DNA of 64,000 nucleotides from Paracrocinitomix mangrovi (GTDB lineage: Bacteria; Bacteroidota; Bacteroidia; Flavobacteriales_D; Crocinitomicaceae). The stretch covers positions 3,100,001 to 3,164,000 of the forward strand of contig NZ_CP091819.1 in NCBI RefSeq assembly GCF_019740355.2. The letters are read 5' to 3'. Under the pieces are notes generated by a model. That model saw nothing but the letters and a program-made list of their open reading frames with translations, did no database searches and had not been told where the DNA came from. Below, in pieces: positions 45,401 through 54,930 of the stretch (position 1 is the first letter of the stretch; every line of letters begins with the position of its first letter). The position numbers and the translations under genes were made by a program.

Positions 45401-48400
45401 ACAGCAAACATCCAGTTTATCCAATTCTGGTTATTGGATCCTTTTAATGATGATGCAACACAAAGTGGCACAGTTAATACTTCGGGTGGTGATTTGTATT
45501 TCAACTTAGGAAACATTTCAGAGGATATTCTACCGGATTCAAGAAAGAGTTTTGAAAATGGATTACCTGCCAGTACAACTTTTGATCCGGATGATTACGA
45601 TACAACAGAATGGGCGGTGGTTTATAATCAGCAAGTAATTGTTAATGCATTTGATAATAACCCAGAGTCAAGAGTTTATCAGGATGTTGGATTAGATGGT
45701 TTGTCAGATGCCGGAGAAGCTGGTCATTTTAATCAATTTATTAGCTGGGTAAATAATTCGAATTTATCAGCTGCTGCAAAAGCACAGTTATTGGACGACC
45801 CATCTTCAGATAACTATCAATATTATTTAGATCCTCAACACGACATTGATACTAACGACATAGTGCGTCGATATAAGAATTTTAACGGGATGGATGGTAA
45901 CTCCCCTTCATCAGAAATGTCAGATTCAATTACCGGAGGAGCAGGTTATACAATTCAAGCAACAACAATTCCGGATATTGAGGATTTAAATCAAGACAAC
46001 AACTTAAGTGAATCTGAAAGTTATTTCCAATACCGAGTAAGTTTAAGACCTCAGGATTTAGTGGTTGGACAAAACTTTATTACGAACTCTCAAGAAGTTG
46101 AGGTGTGTGAAGGTTCAGGGAAAATTGAAACTTGGTATCAGTTTAAAATTCCAATTGAAAATTATGAGACGCGAATAAACGGAATCAATGATTTCAGATC
46201 AATTCGTTTTATTAGAATGTTCATGAAAGAATTTGATCATCCGGTTGTATTGCGTTTTGCAAGATTAGAGTTGATCAGAGGTGAATGGCGTAAATACTTG
46301 GAAAACATTAATGAGCCGGGTGAAAGTATCAATGATGATCCAAATGCTACAGAATTTAACATTGCGGCAGTAAACCTTGAAGAAAACGAAGGTAAAGAAC
46401 CTGTGGGATATGCTATTCCTCCTGGAATATTAAGAGAGCAGGATCAAGGATCAATCAACTTAAGACAATTAAATGAGCAATCTCTTTCTTTTGAGGTTTG
46501 TGGTTTGAAAGATGGTGATGCAAGAGCGGCCTATAAAAACGTAAACTTTGATATCAGATCATACCAGAAATTAAAGATGTTCATCCATGGTGAAGCACGT
46601 AACGTTGAAACGGATTTACAAGATGATCAATTGACTGTTTTTATCAGATTAGGAACAGATTTTGAACAAAACTACTACGAGTATGAAATTCCTTTAAAGT
46701 TAACGCCTTGGGGTACTTTAGGAACTGAAGCCAATGCAGATGAAATCTGGCCGGATGAAAACAATGCATATATCATCTTTAATGAGTTGACAAACCTTAA
46801 GTTGGAAAGAAATTCCAGTAATGTTCCTTATGGACAAGAATACATAAAGGTGAGACTTCCGGATGCATCAGATCCTAATGATCCACAAGTAATCACAAGA
46901 ATTAAAGTTAGAGGTAACCCAAATCTACAGGGATTAAAAACAATAATGATTGGGGTAAGAAACCCTGGAAAAGATACAGATCACCCTTGGATGTATGCTG
47001 AAGACGGTTTGGACAAATGTGCAGAGGTATGGGTAAATGAGTTGAGGTTAACAGATTTTGATCAACAAGGTGGATGGGCTTCTACTGCTCGTGTAAGTAT
47101 GCAGTTAGCTGACTTTGCAACAGTTAACGTAGCAGGAAACTATTCAACGCCTAACTGGGGAAGTATTGAAAAGAAAGTAAGTGAGCGTCAAAGAGATACG
47201 CAAAAATCATTTGACTTTTCTACCAATGTCAATTTAGGTCAGTTTTTTGGTCGTAAAGCAAATATTAGGTTACCATTCTATTATGGATATTCAGCTGCAG
47301 CCATAGATCCGCAGTTTGACCTCCTGGCACCTGATATAAGATTGGAAGATCTGGATCCTAATCAAAAGGCCGAACGACTCAAGATTTCACGAGATCTCAC
47401 TTTGAGGAAATCATACAATTTCACCAATGTTAGAAGAGAAAGGCCATCCGGTAAAGAAGTACATATTTGGGATCCTGAAAACTGGACAGCTACCTATTCA
47501 TATAATGAGTTGTATAGACGTGACTTAAATACAGAATATGATAGAACGAGAACCTGGAGGGGTAATTTAAGTTATTTGTATTCCAAAAAACCAATTACCT
47601 GGGAACCATTCAAAAATGTTAAAGCATTCAGAAAATCGCCTTGGTTGAGAATTATTAGAGATATCAATGTTGATCTGGGTCCTAAGTCATTCAGTTTTAC
47701 GAATGATGTAACCAGGATGTATAACCAAAGACAAAACAGAAATTTTGCCGATACCTTAGCGCCAATATTTGATCCTACAGTATTAAAGAATTTTACTTGG
47801 GTAAGAGGGTATGATTTGAAGTATGATTTAACCAAACAATTAAAGTTTACTTTCTCTGCAAATAATTCATCTATTATTTCAGAACCAGAGGGAATTATTG
47901 ATCGAGATCACTCAGATCCACTAGTTCAGGAAAGATATTCTCAATTTATTAGAAGTATTCAAAGTGCTTTTGATAAGCGTGTTTGGAATGGCGCAGATTC
48001 AACTTGGTCAGACTCTCTAGGAGTAGGAGGATATAATATGCAGTATGGTCATTCATACAATATCACTTACAAATTACCATTCAATAAAATCCCTTTAACA
48101 GATTGGATCAACGCCAACTTGAAATTGAGAGGAAGTTATGATTGGCAAAGAGCACCACTGGCTCAACCACAATATGGAAATACTATTCAAAACTCAAGAA
48201 ATTTCAGTGTAAATGGTCAAATAAACTTCTTGACTTTGTATAACCATGTTCCTTATTTAAAGAAAATTAATGATGCCAACCGCGGTGGTGGTAGAGGTGG
48301 CCGTGGAGGTAGAAATTCTAAAAAAGAAGATCCTGAAAAAGAGCAACAAAAACTCAAAAAGGAATTAGAAAATGATCTAAAAAATTGGCCTGAAGAACCA

Positions 48401-49984
48401 GACTCAACTTTCCTGGCAAAGAAGAAAATGACCATGAAAGAATACAAAAAGGCACGTAAAAAGTATTTCAAGAAGAAAGAAAGAGAGCGCAAGAAAAAGA
48501 AACGCGAGAAAAGAGAGGTAAGTACTCCTGAGAAAATTATTGGTCAGGCTATCATGTCAGTTAGAAATTTATCTTTCACTTACACTGAAAATGATGGGAT
48601 GCTTTTACCCGGATTTGCCGGAGAAAGTTCCGTACTCGGTATGGGTGCGCATCCAAATCATTCAAACAACACATGGGGCCAACCTAGCTTTATGTTTGTG
48701 GCCGGAGCTCAGAATAAAGACATTTGGGGAAGACAAACTAATGCCTGGGGTGGTAGTGATTTTGCATCATTTGCAGCTTCAAATGAGTGGTTGACAAAAT
48801 ACGCAGCTTTAAATATTCAGCACACAGTTACACATACCCAAAATATTAACGGAAGATTGCAATTAGAACCTTTCAAAGACCTTTCTATTTCTTTGACTAT
48901 TGATAGAAAATACAATGAAAATCAAAACAGTTTCTACAGATATAATCCAGATTCAGTATTCAATTCGACACTTGGAATTTGGGAAGCGGGTGAAGGTCAT
49001 TCTCATTTCAATCCTGTTAATTCCGGTTCGTTGAATTTTACAACTATTACCTGGAAAACGGCCTTTTCTAAATTGGATTCTTTATACATGGATCAGGTGT
49101 TTGCAGACATGAGAAATTACAGAACGGTTGTGTCATCTCAATTGGGTCAATTACACGGAACCAGTTTAGACAGTGGTGGATATTATGACGGTTTTGGAGC
49201 TAACCAACAGGATGTATTAGTTGGATCATTCTTGGCGGCATATACAGGACGAGGAACAGGTAATAAATTCTTTGACATATTTAAAGCAATTCCTTTACCT
49301 AACTGGGATATTAGGTATGATGGGCTGTCCAAGATTGACTTTATGAAAAAACTGGTGAGGAATTTCACTTTAAAACACGCATATCGATCAACGGTATCGC
49401 TTACAAATTTCCAAACCAACTTAGGAGCCATAGATGAAAATGGAGGTTGGGTGAGAGACGCATCAAACAACTTTATTGCAAAAGAACAGATAACAGGTAT
49501 CACCATTACTGAACAATTCGCTCCGTTCTTAGGATTAGATGCAACATGGATAATTGGTAAAAATGGATTGATAACATCTTTTGAATTTAAAAGAGATCGT
49601 TCATTAGCACTAAATGTTCCAAATATGCAGATAACTGAAATGAGAGGAGCAGAATGGGTGATAGGTTCAGGATATAAATTCTCTAAGGTTAAATTGCCAT
49701 TCAAGTTTATGGGTGAAACTGTTGAAAGTGATTTGAACTTAAGATTTGACTTGAGTATAAGAAATAATATCACTGTTAGTAGAAACATCATTGAGGATAC
49801 TAATCAACCTACTTCAGGGCAAAGAATGTATTCAGTTAAGTTTAGAGTAGATTACAATATTGGACCAAACTTAAACGTGGCATATTACTTTGACAGGGTT
49901 GTGAATACGCCGGTATTGTCAAACGCTTATCCTACGGCGAATACATCAACAGGTATTTCTTTAAGATTCAACTTGGCTCAATAA
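42494..49984 (+). CDS. sprA: T9SS outer-membrane translocon protein SprA
   Basis: 2496 residues, starting at GTG 42494 to give a clean signal peptide (MKKLLGIFVLTLFCSVAFTQ). SprA (Sov in Porphyromonas) is the very large outer-membrane barrel through which T9SS cargo leaves the cell and is needed for gliding where that occurs. Length, operon position after ruvA, the long run of amphipathic strands and the C-terminal YYFDRVVNTPVLSNAYPTAN fit the family. Around residues 1926-2014 (48270-48535) lies an unusual insert: a Gly/Arg stretch (GGGRGGRGGRN) and then about 75 residues dominated by Lys, Glu and Arg. The window also encodes at least three cargo proteins for this system. Confidence 0.96.
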   Translation: MKKLLGIFVLTLFCSVAFTQNDSTLHFPLYDHYDYTDKKDSPINLMPSGVNTEVKYNPETGMYEFYQTIGGINYRHPTSMTLEEYLAWKRQQATKELFMEKIKEDNEQQQGKNPIPALKIENEAFDVIFGGDEINIRPQGSAELSFGVNISRYDNPVLPIKQRRVTTFDFQQRINLNLVGQIGDKLKLTIAQNTEATFNFQNQVKIEYTGYEDEIIQKIEAGNVSLPLNTTLIQGSQSLFGIRTDLRWGRLTVNTILAQEKGKRQEINVSGGAQVQDYEVKADNYEANKHYFLNYYHRDHYDSSMQTMPLVQSGVQITKIEVWVTNRVNKVENTRNIIAFSDLGETRPSYVEGNVNQFNSEYPDNDANELYGILAAAPQIRGFSSAVPYLAAYTGQPGPFEQSIHYEKVENARQLSEQEFTYNAQLGYISLKSPLNQDEVLGVAYQYTVNGRTYQVGEFSNDVPVEEGSKSALILRLLKPTIVNPQNITWDLMMKNVYSIGAYQVSQADFIMDLYYNNPQSSVDVNYLPYDGVNDKLLMQQLDLDRLNLQNNGQPDGRFDYVAIQYEGNKATNGGTIDPRTGRVYFTTIEPFGKTLRKKLEASSLAPLQVEGIVFEELYDSTKTAAQQIPSKNRFKIKGEYKSSVSSDISLNTLNVPEGSVTVTAGGVKLVEGVDYTVDYNLGRVKILNEGILESGTPIKVQLESNSLFGFQQKSLVGAHFNYEFNKDFNWGATVMNLTEKPLTQKVNIGDEPISNTVLGTDISYRKEVPFLTKMVDVLPIISTKEKSSINAYGEFAYLIPGTQRAISKEGISYIDGFEGSQSAIDIKTFGTWRLASVPQGQSTLFPEANPSLGLGQGFNRSKLAWYVIDPTTFYQNSSVTPDHIQGNDNILCNSNMHILSQTALFPQFNPVQGTLNNIPVLDLAYYPTERGQYNYDTTSAYIDADGKFTNPEDRWSGVMRALTTTNFETANIQFIQFWLLDPFNDDATQSGTVNTSGGDLYFNLGNISEDILPDSRKSFENGLPASTTFDPDDYDTTEWAVVYNQQVIVNAFDNNPESRVYQDVGLDGLSDAGEAGHFNQFISWVNNSNLSAAAKAQLLDDPSSDNYQYYLDPQHDIDTNDIVRRYKNFNGMDGNSPSSEMSDSITGGAGYTIQATTIPDIEDLNQDNNLSESESYFQYRVSLRPQDLVVGQNFITNSQEVEVCEGSGKIETWYQFKIPIENYETRINGINDFRSIRFIRMFMKEFDHPVVLRFARLELIRGEWRKYLENINEPGESINDDPNATEFNIAAVNLEENEGKEPVGYAIPPGILREQDQGSINLRQLNEQSLSFEVCGLKDGDARAAYKNVNFDIRSYQKLKMFIHGEARNVETDLQDDQLTVFIRLGTDFEQNYYEYEIPLKLTPWGTLGTEANADEIWPDENNAYIIFNELTNLKLERNSSNVPYGQEYIKVRLPDASDPNDPQVITRIKVRGNPNLQGLKTIMIGVRNPGKDTDHPWMYAEDGLDKCAEVWVNELRLTDFDQQGGWASTARVSMQLADFATVNVAGNYSTPNWGSIEKKVSERQRDTQKSFDFSTNVNLGQFFGRKANIRLPFYYGYSAAAIDPQFDLLAPDIRLEDLDPNQKAERLKISRDLTLRKSYNFTNVRRERPSGKEVHIWDPENWTATYSYNELYRRDLNTEYDRTRTWRGNLSYLYSKKPITWEPFKNVKAFRKSPWLRIIRDINVDLGPKSFSFTNDVTRMYNQRQNRNFADTLAPIFDPTVLKNFTWVRGYDLKYDLTKQLKFTFSANNSSIISEPEGIIDRDHSDPLVQERYSQFIRSIQSAFDKRVWNGADSTWSDSLGVGGYNMQYGHSYNITYKLPFNKIPLTDWINANLKLRGSYDWQRAPLAQPQYGNTIQNSRNFSVNGQINFLTLYNHVPYLKKINDANRGGGRGGRGGRNSKKEDPEKEQQKLKKELENDLKNWPEEPDSTFLAKKKMTMKEYKKARKKYFKKKERERKKKKREKREVSTPEKIIGQAIMSVRNLSFTYTENDGMLLPGFAGESSVLGMGAHPNHSNNTWGQPSFMFVAGAQNKDIWGRQTNAWGGSDFASFAASNEWLTKYAALNIQHTVTHTQNINGRLQLEPFKDLSISLTIDRKYNENQNSFYRYNPDSVFNSTLGIWEAGEGHSHFNPVNSGSLNFTTITWKTAFSKLDSLYMDQVFADMRNYRTVVSSQLGQLHGTSLDSGGYYDGFGANQQDVLVGSFLAAYTGRGTGNKFFDIFKAIPLPNWDIRYDGLSKIDFMKKLVRNFTLKHAYRSTVSLTNFQTNLGAIDENGGWVRDASNNFIAKEQITGITITEQFAPFLGLDATWIIGKNGLITSFEFKRDRSLALNVPNMQITEMRGAEWVIGSGYKFSKVKLPFKFMGETVESDLNLRFDLSIRNNITVSRNIIEDTNQPTSGQRMYSVKFRVDYNIGPNLNVAYYFDRVVNTPVLSNAYPTANTSTGISLRFNLAQ

Positions 49985-50000
49985 TCAGTAGATTTGGGAT

Positions 50001-50453
50001 ATGAGCAATATCCAAATTAGAAAAGCAACACCAAATGACATGGACAAGGTGTTGGAATTAATCCGAGAATTAGCGATTTACGAAAATGCTGAAGAACAGG
50101 TCAGTAATACAGCAGATCAATTGCGTAAAGATGGATTTGGAGAGCATCCCAGATTTGAGTGTTTTGTTGCAGATGAAGAAAATGAGGTAATCGGTTTTGC
50201 CTTATTTTATACTTCATATTCTACCTGGAAAGGAACTTGTTTATATCTGGAGGATTTATTAGTTACTGAATCAAAAAGAAGGAGTGGTATAGGTAAATTA
50301 CTTTTTGATAAAGTGCTTGAAACTGCTAAGGAAAGAGGTGCAAAGAGATTTGAGTGGCAGGTTTTAGATTGGAATGAACCGGCCATCTCTTTTTATAAGA
50401 AGTACAATGCAGATTTGGATCCGGAATGGATCAATGGTAAGATCTTTTTATAG
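50001..50453 (+). CDS. GNAT acetyltransferase, diamine N-acetyltransferase (SSAT)-like
   Basis: 150 residues with the GNAT fold: acetyl-CoA-binding RRSGIGKLLFDKVL (about 93-106) after the beta-4 strand LYLEDLLV. The segments RELAIYE and YTSYSTWKG resemble spermidine/spermine and thialysine acetyltransferases, so an amine substrate is likely but unproven. It follows sprA by 16 bases and may be its cotranscribed partner. Its 3' end overlaps the convergent lipoprotein gene by 6 bases. Confidence 0.85.
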   Translation: MSNIQIRKATPNDMDKVLELIRELAIYENAEEQVSNTADQLRKDGFGEHPRFECFVADEENEVIGFALFYTSYSTWKGTCLYLEDLLVTESKRRSGIGKLLFDKVLETAKERGAKRFEWQVLDWNEPAISFYKKYNADLDPEWINGKIFL

Positions 50454-50990
50454 TGTCTTGTAATGAAGGTCAAATCTTCCTGATCTGAATTGTAAAGTGT
50501 CTTTTTGTGCTGAAATAGCATCAAATTCAAAAGTGCCGGATATTATTTGATCTTCTTTATTGTAATTGGTAATGTCTATAAAGTGCGGAGATAAGGTGTC
50601 TATCTCATAATACTCTGCAGATTTATGACTGTTTGAACCGTAATAAAAAGTTTGGTAAGGAGCTGTGCAGTATTCACTGGCTAAATCATATCTTCCAACT
50701 TCAAAACAACCTTGAGGAACTTCAATGCAGAACCAGTTTCTAGCAGACTGTTGATCATCTATTCGTGTAGCGGAGATTCTTAAACCTCCGTCATTAGTAA
50801 TAGTTGGATGAGGTAATTCGTGATCTTTGTAGTTTCCTTTATCATATGGTAACCAGGTTTCACCATTTAAATAAAATCCCATGGTGTGTAATCCATTACT
50901 GGTAGCATCCGGTAAAATGTTTTCTGAATTTGTTTTGGAACAAGCTCCTAACATTAATAATGACAATATCCACAATAATCCTTCCCTCAT
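50448..50990 (-). CDS. Small lipoprotein (DUF6252-like)
   Basis: 180 residues from the ATG at 50990; a second ATG four codons upstream (51002) is possible. The lipobox LMLGAC precedes the lipid cysteine. The mature part is beta-rich: MGFYLNGETWLPYD, a middle with CFEVGRYD, and near the end IISGTFEFDA and SGRFDLHYK, a pattern I associate with DUF6252-type lipoproteins of Bacteroidota. Probably attached to the outer membrane; function unknown. Confidence 0.7.
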   Translation of the reverse strand: MREGLLWILSLLMLGACSKTNSENILPDATSNGLHTMGFYLNGETWLPYDKGNYKDHELPHPTITNDGGLRISATRIDDQQSARNWFCIEVPQGCFEVGRYDLASEYCTAPYQTFYYGSNSHKSAEYYEIDTLSPHFIDITNYNKEDQIISGTFEFDAISAQKDTLQFRSGRFDLHYKTL

Positions 50991-51074
50991 ACTATAACTC
51001 ACGCAGTTATTTCAGGAGAAGTTGGGTGAATTGGATAAAATGTAGCTTTCGTTTACTGAGCGGTTGAAATTGAC

Positions 51075-52082
51075 TTACGATTCTCTTGATAATAGAAAAT
51101 TTGCAAGCGTTCTTAAAGGCATTTTTTTGGATTCATCTACGTTAACATCATCCAAATTTTTCATGGCTGTCTTGTAAAATAACTCCATCTTTTCAATTGA
51201 CTTATTTTGGATGTCTAACTCAGCATAAATTTCTTTAACTCCCTCTACCTTTTTATTCAGGTCTGTTTCGTTAAACAAAGTTTTTAATCTGCTTAATTGG
51301 CTTGAATTAGCTGTTTCCAGTGCCTTCAATAACAAGTAAGTCTTTTTATTGGCGATAATATCTCCACCAACCTGTTTTCCAAACTTGCTTTGATCTGCAA
51401 ATACATCTAAAATGTCATCTTGTAATTGAAATGCTATTCCCAGGTTGGTACCAAATTCATAAAGATCCTGAGCATCTTTATCTGAAGATCCACCAACCAA
51501 TGCACCTAATTGTAAACTACATCCTAATAAAACTGCAGTCTTCTTACGAATCATAACAATGTATTCGTCAATAGTTACATCTTCTCTGCTTTCAAAGTCC
51601 ATATCCATTTGCTGACCTTCGCAAACTTCAATTGCAGTGATGTTATACAGTTTTAATATCCTAGGTAGTAATTCTGGGGTGTATTGTGATAAGCGCTTGT
51701 AGCTTTCTATCATAAGTGCATCTCCACTTAACAAACCAACGCGCTCATTCCATTTTTTGTGAACTGTTTCTTTACCTCTTCTCAACGGCGCTTCATCCAT
51801 TATGTCATCATGAATGAGGGTGAAGTTGTGAAAAATCTCAACACCCATAGCGGCATTTAAAGCTTTTTGATATTCACCTGAAAACATTTCACAGGCCATC
51901 ATAGATAAGATAGGACGCATTCTTTTACCTCCTAAGTCTAAGATGTATTTTACAGGTTCGTATAAGTTCAGTGGAGCCTCAGGAAACTGGGTTGCCGCAA
52001 TTTCATTCGTAATGTGCGAACGATAGGATTCAATTTGACTTAACATTTCGTTTAGTTTTTTGTCTTCGCTTTTCATCCTCAA
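51075..52082 (-). CDS. trans-Prenyl diphosphate synthase, probably short chain (C15-C20)
   Basis: 335 residues. The first Asp-rich motif is DDIMD (D92-D96) followed by EAPLRRG, and the second is QDDILDVF. GGKRMRP binds isopentenyl diphosphate. The residue five before the first motif is Phe (F87, in HNFTLIHDD), as in archaeal-type GGPP synthases and unlike long-chain enzymes, which have Ala there. So a C15 or C20 product is more likely than a quinone tail (inference). A second ATG two codons in (52076) is an alternative start. It begins 14 bases after the RND exporter stop, so both are one operon. Confidence 0.9.
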   Translation of the reverse strand: MRMKSEDKKLNEMLSQIESYRSHITNEIAATQFPEAPLNLYEPVKYILDLGGKRMRPILSMMACEMFSGEYQKALNAAMGVEIFHNFTLIHDDIMDEAPLRRGKETVHKKWNERVGLLSGDALMIESYKRLSQYTPELLPRILKLYNITAIEVCEGQQMDMDFESREDVTIDEYIVMIRKKTAVLLGCSLQLGALVGGSSDKDAQDLYEFGTNLGIAFQLQDDILDVFADQSKFGKQVGGDIIANKKTYLLLKALETANSSQLSRLKTLFNETDLNKKVEGVKEIYAELDIQNKSIEKMELFYKTAMKNLDDVNVDESKKMPLRTLANFLLSRES

Positions 52083-52096
52083 AAAGTGCAGATTAC

Positions 52097-54841
52097 TTAA
52101 TCCTGTTTCTCTGAAGAATTTGAAGCTTCAGAAGTGGCTGCTGTATTAACAGTTTCCTCACTTCCTTCATTGTTTCCTTTATTAACATCTGAATCATCAT
52201 TTTGTTCTGATGTCGCTTCGTTTTCAACTGAAAGTTTTGAATCTTCTTCTTTGTATTTCTCTAGTGTTTGCTCTATTTCTAAATGATCTAGTTCAATATC
52301 TTCTTCCTCGTTATACAACTGTAACAATGGTTCTCTCAAAGCTTTGTTTGAAAGCTTTTTCTCCATTCCTAATAACAAGCTTGGAAGAATCATCAAATTG
52401 GCAAACATGGCAATTAAAAGTGTCAATGACACCAATAATCCTAAGGCTTTAGTACCTCCAAATTCAGAGAATGTAAACATCAAGAATCCGAAGAAAAGAA
52501 CGATAGATGTATATATCATAGAGATTCCGGTTTCTCTTAATGCAACCAGAATACAACGTCTTAAATCATGACGATAGACAATCATCTCTTGTCTGAATTT
52601 AGCTAAGAAGTGAATTGTATCATCCACTGAAATACCAAAGGCAATACTGAATACTAATAATGTAGAAGGCTTAATTGGAATTCCTGCAAATCCCATTATA
52701 CCGGCAGTAAACAATAGAGGAACAAAGTTAGGAACCAATGAGGCTAATACCATTCTCCATGAACCAAATAACAATGCCATTAAAATTCCAATCACTACAA
52801 TGGCTATTCCTAAAGAGATGAAAAGATTTGTTACTAGATATTGAGTTCCGTTTGACGCAACAACTGAGGTTCCTGTAATAGTAACTTCCCATTCTTGCTT
52901 GTCAATTACTTTTCTTAAACTATCGTTAAAGCCGGCTTCACTTTCTTTTTCAATTAATTCATCACCGTCAAAAACGTCATACATTTTAGTCAGATTAACT
53001 TTAACTGCAGGAACTTGTAAGTACATTTCCGCTAATGAAGCTGTTTTTTCTTCACCACTTTGTTTTGAGATGGTTTGATAACTCTCCTCAAGATATTTAG
53101 CATCCGGATTAATTGTATTGTAGATTTGTGGGTAGATAGAATCAACAATCCCTTGAATTTCATAGGCTCCGGTATCTCTGATTTGTAAAGCAATTCTGAC
53201 TAGGGTTCTAGTTGTGTCAATTAATGAGGTGTTTTGTGTTTGAGTACCAGATTCCTTCATGAAATCATTGATCTCTTTTAGTTCTAATACAGAAGGGATA
53301 ACATACTTTTCTGGTTTGCCGTCATTATAGGCCATGTTTAGCATTTTGGCACCATCAGCCAATGAAAGAGATTTAGAAAAATATTCTTTTTCTCTAAGCA
53401 TTTTCTGAACATCTTCTATTTCTTTTAGACGCTTATAAAATGATCCTTCTTCTTTAGTGTTTAGAATAATGTCAAAAGGAATAGATCCATTAAAATTGTT
53501 TTCAATGAATTTAAGATCGGTAGTAATTTGATCGTCTTTCGGAAGGTCACCTGTAATGTTACCAGTAACTTTCATCATAGAGATTCCGATACCCGCAACC
53601 ATCACTAATACAACCGTCCCACCAAATACCAATTTTCTTCTATATAAACTTAAGTATTCTAGTTTCTCAACCGCTAAATGCAACCATTGTTTCTCAAGGT
53701 GTTTTAGGTGTTTTGATTTTGGAATAGCCGAGTAACTTAAAATGATTGGAAGAATGGTAATAGATAAAACAAAAACCGCCAAAATGTTAATTGAGGCAAT
53801 AATTCCAAATTCTATTAATCTCTCTGAATTGGTACCAATAAAAGTTGAAAATCCTAAAGCAGTAGTAAGGTTGGTTAAGAATGTAGCGTTTCCAATTCTT
53901 TGTATTACTCTTGAAAGTGCTTTTGCTTTGTTACCATGAGATATTATTTCCTGGTGGAATTTGTTGATCAAGAAAATACAGTTAGGAATAGAAATTACAA
54001 TTATCAATGGCGGAATTAACACCATTAAGATGGACAATTGAAAATCGAACGCTCCTATTGATCCCAACGACCAAACTACACCGAACAACACAACAATATT
54101 ACATATCAATACAATCTTTATACTTCTAAAAAACAATAGAAGTAATAAAGAGGTCATACCTATTGATAAACCAATAAACAACCCAAGTTCCTTTTTCAGT
54201 TTTGCTCCAACTGTAACACGGATATGAGGTAAACCTGAAATTCTAACAGGACCTAAATCTTTTTCAAATGAACGTGCTACACTTTCTACTTCAAACAGGA
54301 TGTTAGCCGTTTTCATATCCTTCATGATGTCTTCAGATATAAAGGCCATCATCAATGATGTATTGGTTTCAGGGTTATAAATTAAACCTTCGTAAAGTGG
54401 ATTTCCCCTGATAATATTTTTTAAACTATCTACTTCGGCTTGAGTAGTTGGTTTTTCATTTACAATTTTATGAAGAGCAAAAGATTGTTTAACGGTATCT
54501 TTTTGTAACTGGAATAAGTGTGCCTCAGATACAATTGAATCTACCGCTTCAAATTCAGAAATTTTTACACCAAGATCATAATATGCATCAAATTTCTCTA
54601 CTGTGTAAAGATCTTCACATTGAATAGCAAAAATCAACAATGATTCACTTCCGCCGAATGAATTTTTTAAAAGCTGATAATCTTTTTTCGGTTGAGAATC
54701 CTTAGGCAACATTGTACCATAGGTGTTATCGATCTTGATGTTGGTAACAGCAAAGTATCCAAAAACAACTGATATAGCGATAATTAAAGCGCTAATCAAA
54801 ATCCTATTTCGCAGTATGAACTGTGCGAGTCTAAACCACAT
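52097..54841 (-). CDS. RND superfamily exporter (MMPL/HAE3-like)
   Basis: 914 residues. The layout is a first membrane helix (about 13-33), a large periplasmic loop, five to six helices (about 210-375), a second periplasmic loop (about 420-680) and a second helix block (about 690-840). This is the single-polypeptide RND pattern of the HAE3/hopanoid-transporter type, with no membrane-fusion partner nearby. VDDTIHFLAKFRQEM and FGGSESLLIF are typical. The C-terminal ~75 residues form an unusual acidic, low-complexity cytoplasmic tail (rich in Glu, Asn, Ser). Such proteins move lipids or hydrophobic compounds; the cotranscribed prenyl diphosphate synthase hints at an isoprenoid-derived substrate (inference). 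Confidence 0.87.
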   Translation of the reverse strand: MWFRLAQFILRNRILISALIIAISVVFGYFAVTNIKIDNTYGTMLPKDSQPKKDYQLLKNSFGGSESLLIFAIQCEDLYTVEKFDAYYDLGVKISEFEAVDSIVSEAHLFQLQKDTVKQSFALHKIVNEKPTTQAEVDSLKNIIRGNPLYEGLIYNPETNTSLMMAFISEDIMKDMKTANILFEVESVARSFEKDLGPVRISGLPHIRVTVGAKLKKELGLFIGLSIGMTSLLLLLFFRSIKIVLICNIVVLFGVVWSLGSIGAFDFQLSILMVLIPPLIIVISIPNCIFLINKFHQEIISHGNKAKALSRVIQRIGNATFLTNLTTALGFSTFIGTNSERLIEFGIIASINILAVFVLSITILPIILSYSAIPKSKHLKHLEKQWLHLAVEKLEYLSLYRRKLVFGGTVVLVMVAGIGISMMKVTGNITGDLPKDDQITTDLKFIENNFNGSIPFDIILNTKEEGSFYKRLKEIEDVQKMLREKEYFSKSLSLADGAKMLNMAYNDGKPEKYVIPSVLELKEINDFMKESGTQTQNTSLIDTTRTLVRIALQIRDTGAYEIQGIVDSIYPQIYNTINPDAKYLEESYQTISKQSGEEKTASLAEMYLQVPAVKVNLTKMYDVFDGDELIEKESEAGFNDSLRKVIDKQEWEVTITGTSVVASNGTQYLVTNLFISLGIAIVVIGILMALLFGSWRMVLASLVPNFVPLLFTAGIMGFAGIPIKPSTLLVFSIAFGISVDDTIHFLAKFRQEMIVYRHDLRRCILVALRETGISMIYTSIVLFFGFLMFTFSEFGGTKALGLLVSLTLLIAMFANLMILPSLLLGMEKKLSNKALREPLLQLYNEEEDIELDHLEIEQTLEKYKEEDSKLSVENEATSEQNDDSDVNKGNNEGSEETVNTAATSEASNSSEKQD

Positions 54842-54869
54842 TAATAATCAAAATCAATTTTAAGGAGTC

Positions 54870-54877
54870 CAAAAGTA
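54870..54877 (-). promoter_or_regulatory. Putative -7 element of RND-prenyl synthase operon
   Basis: On the minus strand this reads TACTTTTG, a full TAnnTTTG match, 29 bases before the start codon. The -33 box is poor. Confidence 0.45.
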
Positions 54878-54930
54878 CACAATCGATTTGTATTTACAGG
54901 AGATTCAGAAAGAATTGTACCAAATTTAAA

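Noticed and set aside
49183-49791. Long open frame (202 codons) on the minus strand inside sprA
   Set aside because: It is antisense to a strongly supported coding region, has no recognisable domain and no promoter; it is a shadow of sprA codon bias.
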